Shown: in pieces, positions 1-10,902 of the stretch
Numbering within the stretch: the first letter of the stretch is position 1
Layout of the letters: each line of letters starts with the position of its first letter
DNA from: Pleurodeles waltl
Lineage: Eukaryota; Chordata; Amphibia; Caudata; Salamandridae
DNA length: 64,000 nucleotides
Direction of reading: 5' to 3'
Assembly (NCBI RefSeq): GCF_031143425.1
Contig: NC_090445.1
Location: 1,575,394,049-1,575,458,048, forward strand
Notes under the pieces: model-generated
What the model was told of the DNA's origin: nothing
Seen by the model: only the letters and a program-made list of their open reading frames with translations
Databases searched by the model: none
Translations under genes and position numbers: made by a program

Positions 1-372
1 GTGGTCCCAGGCACCATTGCCTACTCTGAAAAAATTAAAATAAAAGTTCTAATTTTTGTTTTTGACATGCAATCTGTTTAACCTTAATAAAAACAGACTG
101 CATTTTAAAAAAAATACTGCTTTATTTAAAAGCAGTTACAGACATGGTGGTCTGCTGACCTCAGTAGGCCACCATCCCTGTGAGTGCCGCCATTCCCAAT
201 GGGTTTGCAAATTGAGACCTACCTCATGAACATTCATGAGGTAGGTCATTTGCTACCCCATTGTGAATTGCAAACAGTGTCATTGACAGTGTTGTACATC
301 AGATTTTCCTACCCTCAAATTGCGAGTTGCTAAGTCTAGCAATTTGTGACTCACAAAACCTAATCTTCGTAC
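1..372. mobile_element. Right part of a non-autonomous MITE (family ending GGGCCACATGTAC)
   Basis: The segment ends at about 372 in a terminus whose reverse complement begins AGGGCCACATGTAC. Related termini occur near 12680, 13420, 29021 and 52815. Internally it has a hairpin around 'gacctacctcatgaac' and its inverted partner (219-250), plus a poly-A rich stretch like the one at 12960-13030. There is no coding capacity. The left end lies outside the window. The superfamily is uncertain; the TTA next to the terminus would fit a Harbinger-type 3-bp target duplication. Confidence 0.5.
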
Positions 373-1072
373 ATGTGGCCCTTAGTCACACATTTCAGGT
401 GCCCTGGCAACACCTGTGCCCATGCATCCTGTCAATGATGATCAGGTAAGACACTGTCAGCATACCATATTTTACTGGATCCTGACAGCAAAGTGGGCAA
501 TCCATGTTTAGCGCTACATTGTCATCATTACACACACATGATCCCTGCCATTATGTTGGCAAAGGGGGCATAACCGCCTTAGGGGACACTGCCAATGGGG
601 CATTTGTTACCAAGATACAACTGTGTCACATCTGTCATGGACCACTGAATGCATGATAATTGCAGACTGAAAATTGAGCCACATGTCCATCACACAGTAA
701 CTCAGTGTCCCTTGATGCACAAGCCACAATACCTGAGTCACTTGTGTTGCAGTGCACCAGGGAAGTGCCATAGAAATGTTCACCCAAATGCAAATCATGC
801 CATGTAGTACCATCTTAAATGGATTAGCCACATATGGTGGTTGTAGGGTTTAGCACCACATGATTGTTAGGCCCAGTGCATGTGTGCAGATGTGTGGCTC
901 TCACTCACTGGAGTGTCAGTGTCAATGTGAGTTTGCAGTGGTATGTCTGTTGTACTGTCTTCATGCAGGATCACCAGCTCACTCATGTAAAATGTTACAC
1001 ACTGTGATATGTTGTCCACTCGTATGTACAGCAATATGACATTGAGCATATATTTCGATCCATGTCTTACAG

Positions 1073-2766
1073 GTGGACCTGCCCCCTATACCATCGGAGA
1101 AGTGGCAAGATTTCAGGACCCAGACATATCCAGTAAGTGTGATAATGTCTGTCCCATATAGAGATTGCGGCTGTTGTGTGAGTGACTCTTGTGTGTTGCA
1201 CTCATTGCAAGATATGATGAGAGGGCACATGATCAGATATCTTAGTAGGCTGGATGGTGACATAGTGTTCCGTGCAAGGGTTACCCATTCACAAGCAGAG
1301 AGTTATATCTTGGGAGTCTTGTGCAATAGGCAGCAGCGTGTAAACAGGGTGATTAGTAGCCACATGTAGGCCCAGATGTGACTTGGAAGTGCACCAGTGT
1401 CAGTATATTGGCACTGGGTCATACCGTCATTCTCACAAAACAGTGATGCATCCGTTACCCACACAAATTGGTGCATCCCTGTATTGTAATGTACATGTAG
1501 GACTGTATGGGTAACTGTCCCCCAGCATATAGCCTCGCAGGTTGTACTCCATTTACGTGAAACTTATGTGGTATGTAATAGTTATGCATGCAGGTCAAGG
1601 CCAGACGTGTGGTGGCATCAATGTGGGTGTTTTGGGAATTGTGTTGGCAGATCCGGTGTTGATGGGTGTCTACACCTGGACACATGAATGTAGATGTGAA
1701 TGACCTACGGATACCTTATTCCTAGGTGTCAACCCTCCTCACATGTGTTCCACTCACTAAATCCATGTATAAGTTGACATGCCTTTCTGGTTGACGTCGG
1801 CAGTTGTGATGATGTATTGCATGCCCATCACCCCTGAGGCACAGGGGTAGGGGAACAACATATATGTAGGTAGATGTGATGGTCACAATGTAGCTGACAG
1901 TCATCTCATTCAGGCTTGCATGTGCCCCAAACAACACTGACCCCTTATGATTAGCAACTGCATACCATACTGCCAATTACATCTACTAGTCACTTGGGTT
2001 GTGTGCTTTGACGTTGAATCAGATGATAAAGATTCGAGGGCCTGGCCCATGTGAAGTAGTTGCAGCCTTTGCATTGTGACACATTGCACTAAATCAATGC
2101 ACAGATTACTTTATTTGGTCCAACTCTTGTTGTGCTTTGCTTTGGTGTAAATGACATGATGGGTAGGCGGCATTGCCATTACCTTCATCAGGGACATTGT
2201 ATTATCTGGACTGTGATTCGGACTGCATGTGCAAATCGAGGCCGAGTGTTAGAGTATCATCTGTACATACATCATACAATGATGAGACTTATGGTTGCCT
2301 GTCTCATTTTTACAGCTGCCAACATGGATGTTGCGGAACTCAGGACGTTCCAAAGGAGGGCAGTGCGATATCGCCACATATTGGATGTTGAGTCTGGGTA
2401 CCGCAAGATGGCACAACGCTATCGAAAAGAGCAAGCCACAGGAGAATGACGGGCATTCAGCCAAGGGGGACCTGCATTGGCCACAATGAGTGGACCGAGC
2501 ACCACACCTACACAGGGGCCACCGTCACATCTGCCCCACCTGCAGCACCATCAACATCAGCACCACAGCCCACCACGCCTGCTGCAATGGACATGTCATC
2601 AATAAAGGAGCTCCAGAGGGACATGAAACAGGTCCTCAAAAAGCTGGACAGCCTACAGAAGGATGTGGACAGGAATACAAAGAGACCCCTAGTTCAGTCC
2701 CCTCCCTCCTCATTCCTCATCATGTTTTGTAGTGGGTTTAAGGGGGTTAGTGATAGGTTAAAGTAG
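1073..2766 (+). pseudogene. Harbinger accessory gene (SANT-like/coiled-coil), last two exons, broken
   Basis: Exon at 1073-1132 follows an acceptor 'cttacag' and ends at a 'gtaagt' donor. It encodes GPAPYTIGEVARFQDP, matching the exon at 37414-37472 of copy 2. The last exon starts at 2316 after 'tttttacag' and encodes ANMDVAELRTFQRRAVRYRH and beyond. The phases of the two exons agree (one base plus two). A Trp codon of copy 2 is a TGA here (about 2447). A frameshift follows, after which a Pro/Thr/Ala-rich linker and a helical coiled-coil segment (SSIKELQRDMKQVLKKLDSL) remain readable at about 2602-2690. A canonical AATAAA lies at 3151-3156. The first exon, with the SANT-like part, is outside the window or replaced by the MITE at 1-372. 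The function is inferred only from copy 2. Confidence 0.65.
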
Positions 2767-2839
2767 GGTAGTTGTTTAGATAAGTAAGTTTGGGGGTGTT
2801 TTTTCATATTATTACATGTTAGTTTGTTGGTGGGTGGCT

Positions 2840-2861
2840 TCTATATATATATATATGTATG

Positions 2862-2934
<73 letters not shown>

Positions 2935-2935
2935 A
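2840..2935. repeat. AT/GT dinucleotide microsatellite
   Basis: An uninterrupted run of TA repeats with a few TATG units passes into GT repeats at about 2917-2935. It lies just downstream of the last exon of the Harbinger accessory gene, before its polyadenylation signal at 3151. Confidence 0.95.
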
Positions 2936-3156
2936 TTTGTTTAGGATTCGGTAGTATATGTTTAGGTTAGTATATGTTGTCCTGCATGTGTCTCGTCATA
3001 TAAAGGGGGTGGGGGGCCAATGTGTTGTTAAATGTGTTAAGTAAGCTTAACATACGGTAGTTAGGGCCAGTTGTCGGTAATGTATAGGTAGGCTAGAGTA
3101 GGTTAGTATAGGTTGTATACATAGTTTTAAGTTCAGTTCCTTACATAGATAATAAA

Positions 3157-4155
3157 ACTGCATGTGTCATAAGCTTGGGGCTCAGAGTCTTTGCATGAGT
3201 GTACAGTGCCAATTGTCTGTTGGCCTGGGGATTCCATCCTGCATCCACATCCCTCTCTTGACATGTTAATTCCCACTTTCAATTGAGCTGTCACATTGGC
3301 AGCTACAACAAATCTACTTCTCAATGCATCTGCCATCCAATGTACCCACAACTCAAGGTGACTATGGTTCCCATGTATTGGAGAGGTAGGTGTGCTTTTT
3401 AAGCTGAAATTGTTTGGATCCTGTGTCAGGATGTTGGGCACTGTGGGACATCTGCCTGCAGCCTGAAGTTCATGTCAACACTGCTAAACTAAGCAGTGCC
3501 AAATTCAGATGAGGTAAGTATAACAATTTCACACCAATTTGTTTCACTTGTACTCCCAGCTGACGTTATTGGCCGAGCACTATTACACAGCCATTCCTGC
3601 AGTATGTAGTGGGTGAGGCATGTATGTTTTAAAACAAATGTCACATACACAGTGACTTGCTTATAGGGGATGTGGCCAGCATTGACGTTCATCATGTAGA
3701 TACCTTGTGCGTAGATATCTGCCCACAATGTTTCTGCACTCTTGTACTGACATTCTGTGACCATAGACATGTTACATGCATCACAAATCTCCGGCAAAGT
3801 AGATGTGTCACATTACACAGAGACAAAGTAGTTGTGTAGTTGCTGTTTATTTTAAAGTGGTGTAGTGCAATATTTACATTGTCCAGGCCTGTGACCCCAT
3901 TAGTGTAAACCATTCTATTGTGATACAAAAACAAGTGCAGGGTTGAGGGACATGCCATTGGCCATGCTGAGGTGAAGTGTCGTTCAGTGCAAGGGAACAT
4001 GAATTGCCAATGGAGTAGTGAGAGACGATTGCAGTCCATAGTGGAATGGTTAACAGTGTGTCGGTTAAGAGTGCATGTCACCAACTGTAGCAACAATGGC
4101 ATGTTGTCAAACACAGGACAAAGAGAAATCCCTGCCCATGTGGCATGGGCTGGTG
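3157..4155. other. Spacer between two convergent Harbinger genes
   Basis: This noncoding stretch separates the 3' ends of the plus-strand and minus-strand genes. It contains the reverse complement of AATAAA at 3846-3851, the likely polyadenylation signal of the minus-strand Myb gene. The equivalent signal in copy 2 is at 39665-39670. Nothing else is recognised. Confidence 0.5.
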
Positions 4156-5521
4156 CTACCGGGTACTCCTATGGATAAAGATGATCTGTTCCACATCTTC
4201 ATCCTCTGATGTGTGTGTTGTCTCCTCTGCCCTTGATGGTGGCGGTGGTAGGGTTGAGGGGCCACACACACTTCAGTGGTTGTAGAAGTGAACACCAAAT
4301 TCCCAGCAGCTGCCATCTGTGGAACTACAAATGGCATGACTGCAGCAAGGAGGAGCTGCTGATTATTGAGTATGGCAGCAACATCCCTGTGGTAGGCAGC
4401 CTTGTCTGCCGTGAGGGAGGCCAGTTACCGGTGCATAGAGTCCTGCTTGTTGTCATGCATGCATGCAGCAAGATTGGGAGGGCAGGTGTTGTAGCAAATC
4501 CCTCACTGCAGTGGTTAGGTCCCTCACACACTGTTGGACTCCATGCAGTGGGGATGGTGTGCCTTGTTTGGATGCTGTCTGTTCAGTGGCTGTTATCATG
4601 CACATGCACATACCCTCAAGGCTGGCTGCCATACTTTGTATCCCCACCCGCACCTCCTTTGCCAGCTCCCGCTGTACTCCCACTACTGTCCTCTCAAAGG
4701 TGGTCCCTGTGTCATCAGAGTCCTCAGCTGTGTTTGAGCTGGCAGGTTGTACTATTGTGGTGGTGGGTGGGTCCTCTGGAAAGGCTGCTACATGAATGCT
4801 CTTCCTTGCTACTGGAGGTGGTGTCTGATGGATTCCCAGGACATCTTGGAGGGTTTCCTGGCTGATGGTTGACAGCTGGTCATCCAGGTCATCAGGGTAG
4901 TCCAGGACAGGCAGATCCACAGGAGAGCCATCGTACTCTGCAATGAGATATTGTACAATTAGTGTGTCTGTATTGTACCAGTTGTAATGTGATTTCACTG
5001 ACTTCCTATTGGTGGTACATTGTCACCTTGGTTCCCATGCATTGTTCCTGTCATTAATGTTTGCAGTCTCTCAGCCCAATGCCCCTCCTGCATGTCACAT
5101 GTAGTGAAGGGCAGTTTGGGCAATTGTCTGCGTCACATCTTCTAGGTGTGGGTTCTGTCCAAATTGTGGATTGCCACCTTCTTGTCCTCATCAACCCTCC
5201 CTCTGCTTTCATTTGCATGGTGAGGCCGGTCCTATGATGCTTGTTTCCAGTCCAGGGAAGACCTGGCCGGGCAGTTCGGGCTGGACTGTTCCCATGGGGA
5301 ACAGGGTCAAGACTGATTTGCATATGGCCGGGTCCAAACTGGAATGGCATGGGCAGCAAAAAAACGATGGATTTAGGCCCAGATCTCTGTACTGGGGGTG
5401 AATGTTTGACATTGTTCAGCATTCCTTCCATCACTTGTTCTTTTTGCATTTGTTGCCCTAAGTGGGAAGGGTATGCCCAGACGTGGGTCCCATGCTTCCC
5501 ATGCCACTGGATTCAAGCTAG

Positions 5522-5561
5522 CCTGGCTGATGAGGGGTGAAACCCCGAAACCGGTCCCAGG
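5522..5561 (+). ncRNA. Hammerhead ribozyme, type I, first copy
   Basis: All conserved parts are in order: stem I strand CCTGG (5522-5526), core CTGATGA (5527-5533), stem II GGGG/CCCC closing a TGAAA loop (5534-5546), core GAAA (5547-5550), then CCGG and the cleavage triplet GTC (5551-5556), and the stem I partner CCAGG (5557-5561). Predicted cleavage is after C5556. Stem III (A-CC/GG-T) is a loop-free palindrome, so efficient cleavage probably needs pairing between two ribozymes, as described for newt satellite 2 RNA. Confidence 0.9.
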
Positions 5562-5846
5562 ATGCTTGTTTCCAGTCCAGGGAAGACCTGGCCGGGCAGT
5601 TCGGGCTGGACTGTTCCCATGGGGAACAGGGTCAAGGCTGATTTGTATATGGCTGGGTCCAAACTGGAATGGCATGGGCAGCAAAAAAACGATGGATTTA
5701 GGCCCAGATCTCTGTACTGGGGGTGAATGTTTGACATTGTTCAGCATTCCGTCCATCACTTGTTCTTTTTGCATTTGTCGCCCTAAGTGGGAAGGGTATG
5801 CCCAGATGTGGGTCCCGTGCTTCCCATGCTACTGGATTCAAGCTAG

Positions 5847-5886
5847 CCTGGCTGATGAGGGGTGAAACCCCGAAACCGGTCCCAGG
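5847..5886 (+). ncRNA. Hammerhead ribozyme, type I, second copy
   Basis: This is identical in every conserved position to the copy 325 bp upstream: CCTGG 5847-5851, CTGATGA 5852-5858, stem II 5859-5871, GAAA 5872-5875, CCGGTC 5876-5881 and CCAGG 5882-5886. Predicted cleavage is after C5881. Cleavage at the two sites would release a linear 325-nt monomer from a transcript of the array. Confidence 0.9.
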
Positions 5887-6779
5887 ATGCTTGTTTCCAG
5901 TCCAGGGAAGACCTGGCCAGGCAGTTCGGGCTGGACTGTTCCCATGGGGAACAGGGTCAAGACTGATTTGCATATGGCTGGGTCCAAACTGGAATGGCAT
6001 GGGCAGCAAAAAAACGATGGATTTAGGCCCAGATCTCTGTACTGGGGGTGAATGTTTGACATTGTTCAGCATTCCGTCCATCACTTGTTCTTTTTGCATG
6101 TGTTGTTTCCTGGTAGTCTACACTGTCCTGTCCTGCGATACCAGTGATGATTTCCTCCGGGATGACGGCTGCAACCATCTCCTCCATCTCGTCCAGGTCC
6201 TCTTGTGGTGCTGGACTCCCACCTCCAATTTGCAGTGCAGCCTTCCTGTTCCTTGCCATTTTCTCCTTTGTCCTCCACTTGCAGTCATGCCAGCGTTTCT
6301 TGCACTCAGTGACAGTTCTCCTGACTTCTGCCACACTGTTAATCTTGTCCACAATCTGCTGCTGAATTGCCTCTCTCCTTCCAATTGGCAATTTAGAAGT
6401 GATGAAGAGTTGATGTTGGTGCTCCGTTACCTCTCTCACCAGTATTTCTTGCTCCTCTGCGCTGAAGCAATACTTCCTCTTTTTCTTGTCTCTCCCCTGG
6501 GTCTTTTCAATGTCCTCCTGGCTGGTTCCTGGTTGTCTGGGGTCTCTCCTGGCTTTGTGGATCCATCTTGCCTCTTCTTTGCACTGTTTGCTACGTTAGC
6601 GTTGCTTTTTGACGCTATTGTGGGCAAAAATGGTGCATTTCCATTTTGCGATGTGTTTACATGTCGTAAGCTGGATTCGAGTCATTTTTCCTGCGTTAAC
6701 ATCATTGTGCCTTACGACAAGGGGCAATGGTTAGCATCAGGAAAAATGACTCTAACCTATTCTTAGCGCCACCTAGCGC

Positions 6780-6894
6780 CATAATATAAATATGACGCAC
6801 GGGTGGCGTTAAAAAATGGCGCTAAACAGCACTAAACTTTTTGATGCAAAACTGCGCTTGCGCACTTTTGTGTCAAAAAGTATAAATCTGGCCC
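6780..6894. repeat. Right terminal inverted repeat region of Harbinger copy 1
   Basis: The end reads in reverse complement GGGCCAGATTTATACTTTTT followed by a Harbinger-type 'gcaaaactgcgc' subterminal motif. Equivalent ends occur at 23706, 25378, 26087, 43285 and 49269. Confidence 0.7.
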
Positions 6895-9800
6895 TGACTT
6901 TCTAATGTGTATCGAGGTGTATATGTACTGCTTGCTGAATATATGTTGCACTGTGATTCCATGTATACAAATACAGTACAATCTCTGATTTGCAGTGCTG
7001 CAAAACTCAATAAAAATATATTTTAAACTAGAGTGGGTTAAAGGAGTAGGTGTATCTGGTAGAGGATTAAAGAGGTGTAAAGTGGATTGAAGACAATGGA
7101 GCCTTGGTATTCGGCATGTTGACATTTAATAGCGCTGGCCACATACTTCTGAGCACAGCTTTGGACATGGCACTCATTCTTTTACAAACTGAGGACTGTT
7201 TTCCCTAACTACCCTTTTCCACCGTTTGATTTTTGGAGAACTCAGCAACAATTTCCCTCTCTCTACTGCTTTTTTCGTATCCCAGACTCTTGCAGTGCTC
7301 ACTTATTTACCTGTGTTGTATATGAAATATCCTTTAATACATGGAGATATGTTGTGTCTAATTATCAGATCATTAAACAAGATTTAACTTTTGTTCAATC
7401 CGCATTGGCCTGTGTATATAGAGGTTCATTTCCCTGTTCAGCACAGTGTTCTTCTGAGTGGACCATAATCAAATATAGCTAATGGACCCTGATCAACCTC
7501 CTACACCATGTTAAGTAGATGTTTACCCACCAAAGGTGGTCCAGCTGTGCATAGGTGCGATGGGTTGTCGAGTACTTGTAGTCCGAAACAAGTGGGTGCC
7601 TGTTTTCGAGGTTCGTCTTACCTTCGCCAAAAAGTGTTCCTGATTCACTCCATTTGCACTCTGTTTTGTTTACCTTGGGAGACATAAACAAGTTTAAACC
7701 ATGCTCTAATATAAGAAGGCCCAGGCTCTGTGAATGATTTTTTTCATGGTCTCTCGGAAATACCACTCCTGCCCTATATCTGGGACGTTGAAAATTTGAC
7801 TTCATTGATCAAGCCGTTAATTAGGATCCATCGCCAATCTTGGTCAGTGTGGCTATCTTAGTATAACCTGAGTGCTGTGACAGGAATATGCCCAAGCCTC
7901 AATTTCTTTCTTGCAGAATAGCCATACAGGTCGATAAATTATCTTAGTGTCAACCTGCTCTGTCATTTTGGAGGAGGCGAGTCTCCAGCAAGAGACAGAT
8001 ATCAGACTGTGCGCTTCCCAATTCATTTTTAACACTAAGGCACTTAGCAGTGTTGATCAGTCCCAGACATTGTATATTGTTATGCTTTGCATATGGGTAT
8101 TTAAGGCAGCCATCTCAGCCAGTGCACTATGTTAAGGCTTTTCCTGCTTGTAGTTCCACCTCTCTAACTACAGCTGCTTGTGGTGGTATATACTGTTTAA
8201 TGAGTATTTAGTGCCACAAATCCCATCTCCCCATCCCTCCATCCATATTTTCAGTAAGAAGAAAAATGAAACCAGTCCTCATGCAAGTAATTTGAGCTAT
8301 CTGTGATTCCTCCTTTTCCGCTTGCCGTGCTCCTTATTTTCTTGGCTCATTATCCATGGTAACCTAGGCTTTTTGAAAAGCTTGTACATTGTTATGTTGT
8401 TCCTAACTCTTAAATCTACGAAGCAATACGACAGAAAGTGAAGTATAGTGAAATTAGAACAATAAATGTTTGAGAAAAATCCCCCAAACTTCTTCACCGC
8501 CCTGCCACGGACATTGCCCCTTACAATTCTCCACCTACCCCTAAAGCCCTTACTCCAGTCTCCCATAGTTACTAGAGCCAGTGTCACCAGGGACCTCTCC
8601 TTCCACAACTACTGTTGGAAAAATCCTCTTGCTGCATACAAAATGCAGAAATGTTTCCTGTTTTTTTTTGCTTGTGAAGCAGAATTGAGACTGAACTGCT
8701 GTTTCGTGGGAGAAAAATAATAACAGGCACAGTTGCTTTTTGAAGCACTGTGAAGGGCTCAGCATTTATTTACCTTAATGATAACTGCATTAGGAAAAAT
8801 ACCCTACATCGACAACTGGCAGTGCCTTTCAAAATAACTTCCCAGAAGGCTCATCTTGGATCATGTTACTACTTGTGCGTTCTGTCTGTTTTTATGAAGT
8901 TAGTGGTTGTTACCTCTAAAATTGCCTCATACATGTCATGTGCTTATATGTTGATATCTTAGAATTCTGCTCCTTTTGAAAAACTTCTAATTCGGGTATT
9001 AATCATGTGTGATGTATTTTCAAAGTCCTTTTCTTTTCCCTGCAATATCATGTTTGTTCTTCTCAGACTAGGATGTGAGCCTGAAACTCCTCCTGATTCA
9101 AAGGCCTCTCATCCATATTTCCTTCAAAGAGTCTATCCTATTTCCAAGGTTGTTCAAATCTTTGCTTATCTCATTCGAGTTTGCTTCAAATTCTCTTGTT
9201 GAAAGAGCCATTCTCTCCTTTGATGTCAAAACATTGCTGCATTAATTTTTTGTGATAGATTCAGACACAGTCAGATTATCCAGCATTTGTTTCAAATCAT
9301 CCTTAAAGTTTGTGGATTTGTGACTCCCTTCTTCTTCTTTTCATTCCGTGTTCAAACAGTTCTTATATGTGTGCCTCTTTTTTGTCCCTGACTGCTGCCA
9401 TTTTCACCTCTTAGTTGTTCAGCAAGCAATGGACGAAGGGACTGCTTTAATTGTATACAGGGATAATGTTTGTGTTCTTAGGGTCCTGTGCATTTGTTTC
9501 CTTGTGCCACTGCAAGACTTGCAAGTCATGCTCTCCAGTAGATGTAGGTCTTCAAAGGTTTCTCTCATTCAGCTTAAAATATCATCAATTGCTATTGATG
9601 AGGTGATCACTTTTCATTGTGAAGTTGGTTGGTACTGTTCCAGGTGATGTTGCAGTAGTCTCCTGAAGTCTTTTTTGACTCACTAGTAATGGTTCACCTC
9701 AGCACAAGGAGTTTCTTCTCCTTCATAGCTTTATGAGGGGCCACAAGCACACTTAAGTTTCACCAAGCCTGAACAGAGTAGTTGCTTTATACTCTGTGTA

Positions 9801-9936
9801 TAATATGGCTGGCCCTTAGAATCTGTTCTAGTTGTTAGATTGTTCTTGTCTTGTCCGGGTTTGAGTCAATTTCTCAAACAGTAGGCAGTCCCTTGTGCTA
9901 ACTTCTGAAGTCTCTTTGCCTTCTGCAATAGATTAT
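6895..9936. other. Unassigned noncoding sequence
   Basis: About 3 kb of A/T-rich sequence with short frames only. I saw no domain, splice pattern, tandem repeat or terminal inverted repeat. It could be ancient degraded repeat or unique intergenic DNA. Confidence 0.4.
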
Positions 9937-10899
9937 GGCCCTCATTTCAACCTCAGCGGTAAAAACCGTCTACCACCACAGCAACGGCTGCCAAAAGACC
10001 GTCACTGCGGCTCCCAGCCATCCGCCATATTATGACCACAGCCGGATTTCCACCACAAGAAGGGCGGAAATCCGCCTGTGGCCATGCTGGCGGATGGCAG
10101 TAAGGTGGTGCTACTGCCACCAGCAGCACCACGCTAGGAGACCTACCCCAGCCGTATTATGACCAATAATACAGCCTGGCGGTGTTCAGCTGGCAGGAAC
10201 TGCTGGTGGTAGAAGCCCCGTCCCGTCTCCTGTCTTGATTCAGGTAAGTCGGGTCTCTGACAGGGGAGGATGTAGGGGGTGTTGTGTGTGTGTTATACAG
10301 GTGTGTGAATGTGTGTGTGTGCGTGAATGCAGGTGTGTGTTGCGTGTTGAATGCGTGTGTGCATGTATGGAAGTGTCAGTGTGTGCATGTTGTGTAGTGT
10401 GAATGAGTGCCTGTGTGTTTGTTTGAAAGTGTGTGCGGATGTGTGTGTGAATGGATTTATGCATGAGGGTAAGTATGTGGGAATGTGTGTGTGTGTCTGT
10501 GTGTGTGTGAAGGGGTGTGAATGTAGGTAGGGTGGGGGGGTTTGGAGAGGTAGGGGGTGGGGGGTGCTGGAGAGGAAGGGAGGGCCCTATCAGTGACAGG
10601 GAAGGCATTCCCTGTCATTGATATGGCCTACTGCCATGGTTTTTATGGTGTTACGAACGCCTCGGAAACCATGGCGGTAGGCGGGGTCATAATCCCGCAG
10701 GCGGAACAATGGCAGCTGCCAGGCTGGAGATGGATATCTCTAGCCCGGCGGCTGTTACCGCTGTGGTGCTCAGAGTGGTACATTGGTGGGTTAGCTTCAG
10801 CCAACCTGCTAATGTTATAATATGGCGGTAAGTACCGCTAGCCTGTTGGCGGTACTTACCATCACATCAACACTGACCGATGGGGCCGTAATGACCCCC
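9937..10899. mobile_element. Non-autonomous MITE, ~963 bp, 3-bp TAT target duplication
   Basis: The left end GGCCCTCATTTCAACC and the right end (reverse complement GGGGGTCATTACGGCC) form a short imperfect inverted repeat flanked by TAT on both sides (9934-9936 and 10900-10902). The interior is GC-rich and hairpin-rich, for example 'ggcggtaagtaccgc' and its partner near 10823-10858, and it contains the TG-rich microsatellite. There is no coding capacity. The termini resemble those of 54261-54864. The superfamily is probably PIF/Harbinger-like, from the 3-bp duplication. Confidence 0.6.
10279..10515. repeat. Degenerate TG-rich microsatellite
   Basis: A degenerate run of TG with GTGAATG interruptions inside the MITE at 9937-10899. 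The 122-codon minus-strand frame across it (His/Thr-rich) is a product of the repeat. Confidence 0.9.
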
Positions 10900-10902
10900 T
10901 AT

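Larger units (their letters stand above)
5221..6099 (+). mobile_element. Satellite-2/retrozyme-like tandem array, ~325-bp unit, about 2.7 copies
   Basis: Units repeat at 5226, 5551 and 5876, a spacing of exactly 325 bp, with very few differences between units. Two complete unit junctions each contain a full hammerhead ribozyme on the plus strand (5522-5561 and 5847-5886). The array ends in 'gttctttttgcat'. TTTGCATG occurs on both sides (5212-5219 and 6093-6100) and may be a target-site duplication, although part of it is native to the unit. Newt satellite 2 (about 330 bp, hammerhead-bearing) and animal retrozymes are the known families with this make-up; membership is inferred from unit length and ribozyme. 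It contains no protein gene. The array sits inside the Harbinger Myb gene, so it is younger than that element. Confidence 0.85.
4156..6566 (-). pseudogene. Harbinger Myb/SANT-like DNA-binding protein gene, copy 1, disrupted
   Basis: This is a two-exon minus-strand gene. Exon 1 runs from the ATG at 6566 (aligned with the start at 42988 of copy 2) to about 6105. It encodes a basic stretch (KKKRKYCFSAEE) and a Myb/SANT-like trihelix with TECKKRWHDCKWRTKEKMAR, the NAIF1-like domain typical of Harbinger partner proteins. Exon 2 starts at 4937 after a 'ctcattgcag' acceptor and encodes an acidic region and the helix TTFERTVVGVQRELAKEVRV. It ends with HTSEDEDVEQIIF and a stop at 4158-4156. A frameshift lies upstream of the Myb domain (about 6510), further shifts lie in exon 2, and a ribozyme array replaces the exon 1 donor region. 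In the family this protein binds DNA and assists the transposase; this copy cannot be functional. Confidence 0.8.
373..6894 (+). mobile_element. PIF/Harbinger transposon copy 1, left part missing
   Basis: This is the right portion of a large Harbinger. It carries the last exons of a plus-strand SANT-like/coiled-coil gene (1073-2766) and a minus-strand Myb/SANT gene (6566-4156), in the same order and orientation as copy 2 at 35.5-43.0 kb. The right terminus near 6780-6894 reads, in reverse complement, GGGCCAGATTTATACTTTTT, matching the GGGGCATATTTATA ends of the other Harbinger elements here. The transposase gene would lie left of the window. A hammerhead-ribozyme array (5221-6099) has inserted into it. 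All genes carry stops or frameshifts. Confidence 0.75.

Noticed and set aside
4209..4865. 218-codon plus-strand frame
   Set aside because: It is antisense to exon 2 of the minus-strand Myb gene, which is conserved with copy 2.
5798..6766. 322-codon plus-strand frame
   Set aside because: It runs through the ribozyme repeat and then antisense to the Myb exon; its length comes from overlap with repeats, and no domain is visible.
6895..9936. Possible host gene exons
   Set aside because: Short frames with scattered GT/AG dinucleotides but no conserved domain or consistent splice pattern.
10240..10608. 122-codon His/Thr-rich minus-strand frame
   Set aside because: It is the translation of a TG-rich microsatellite.
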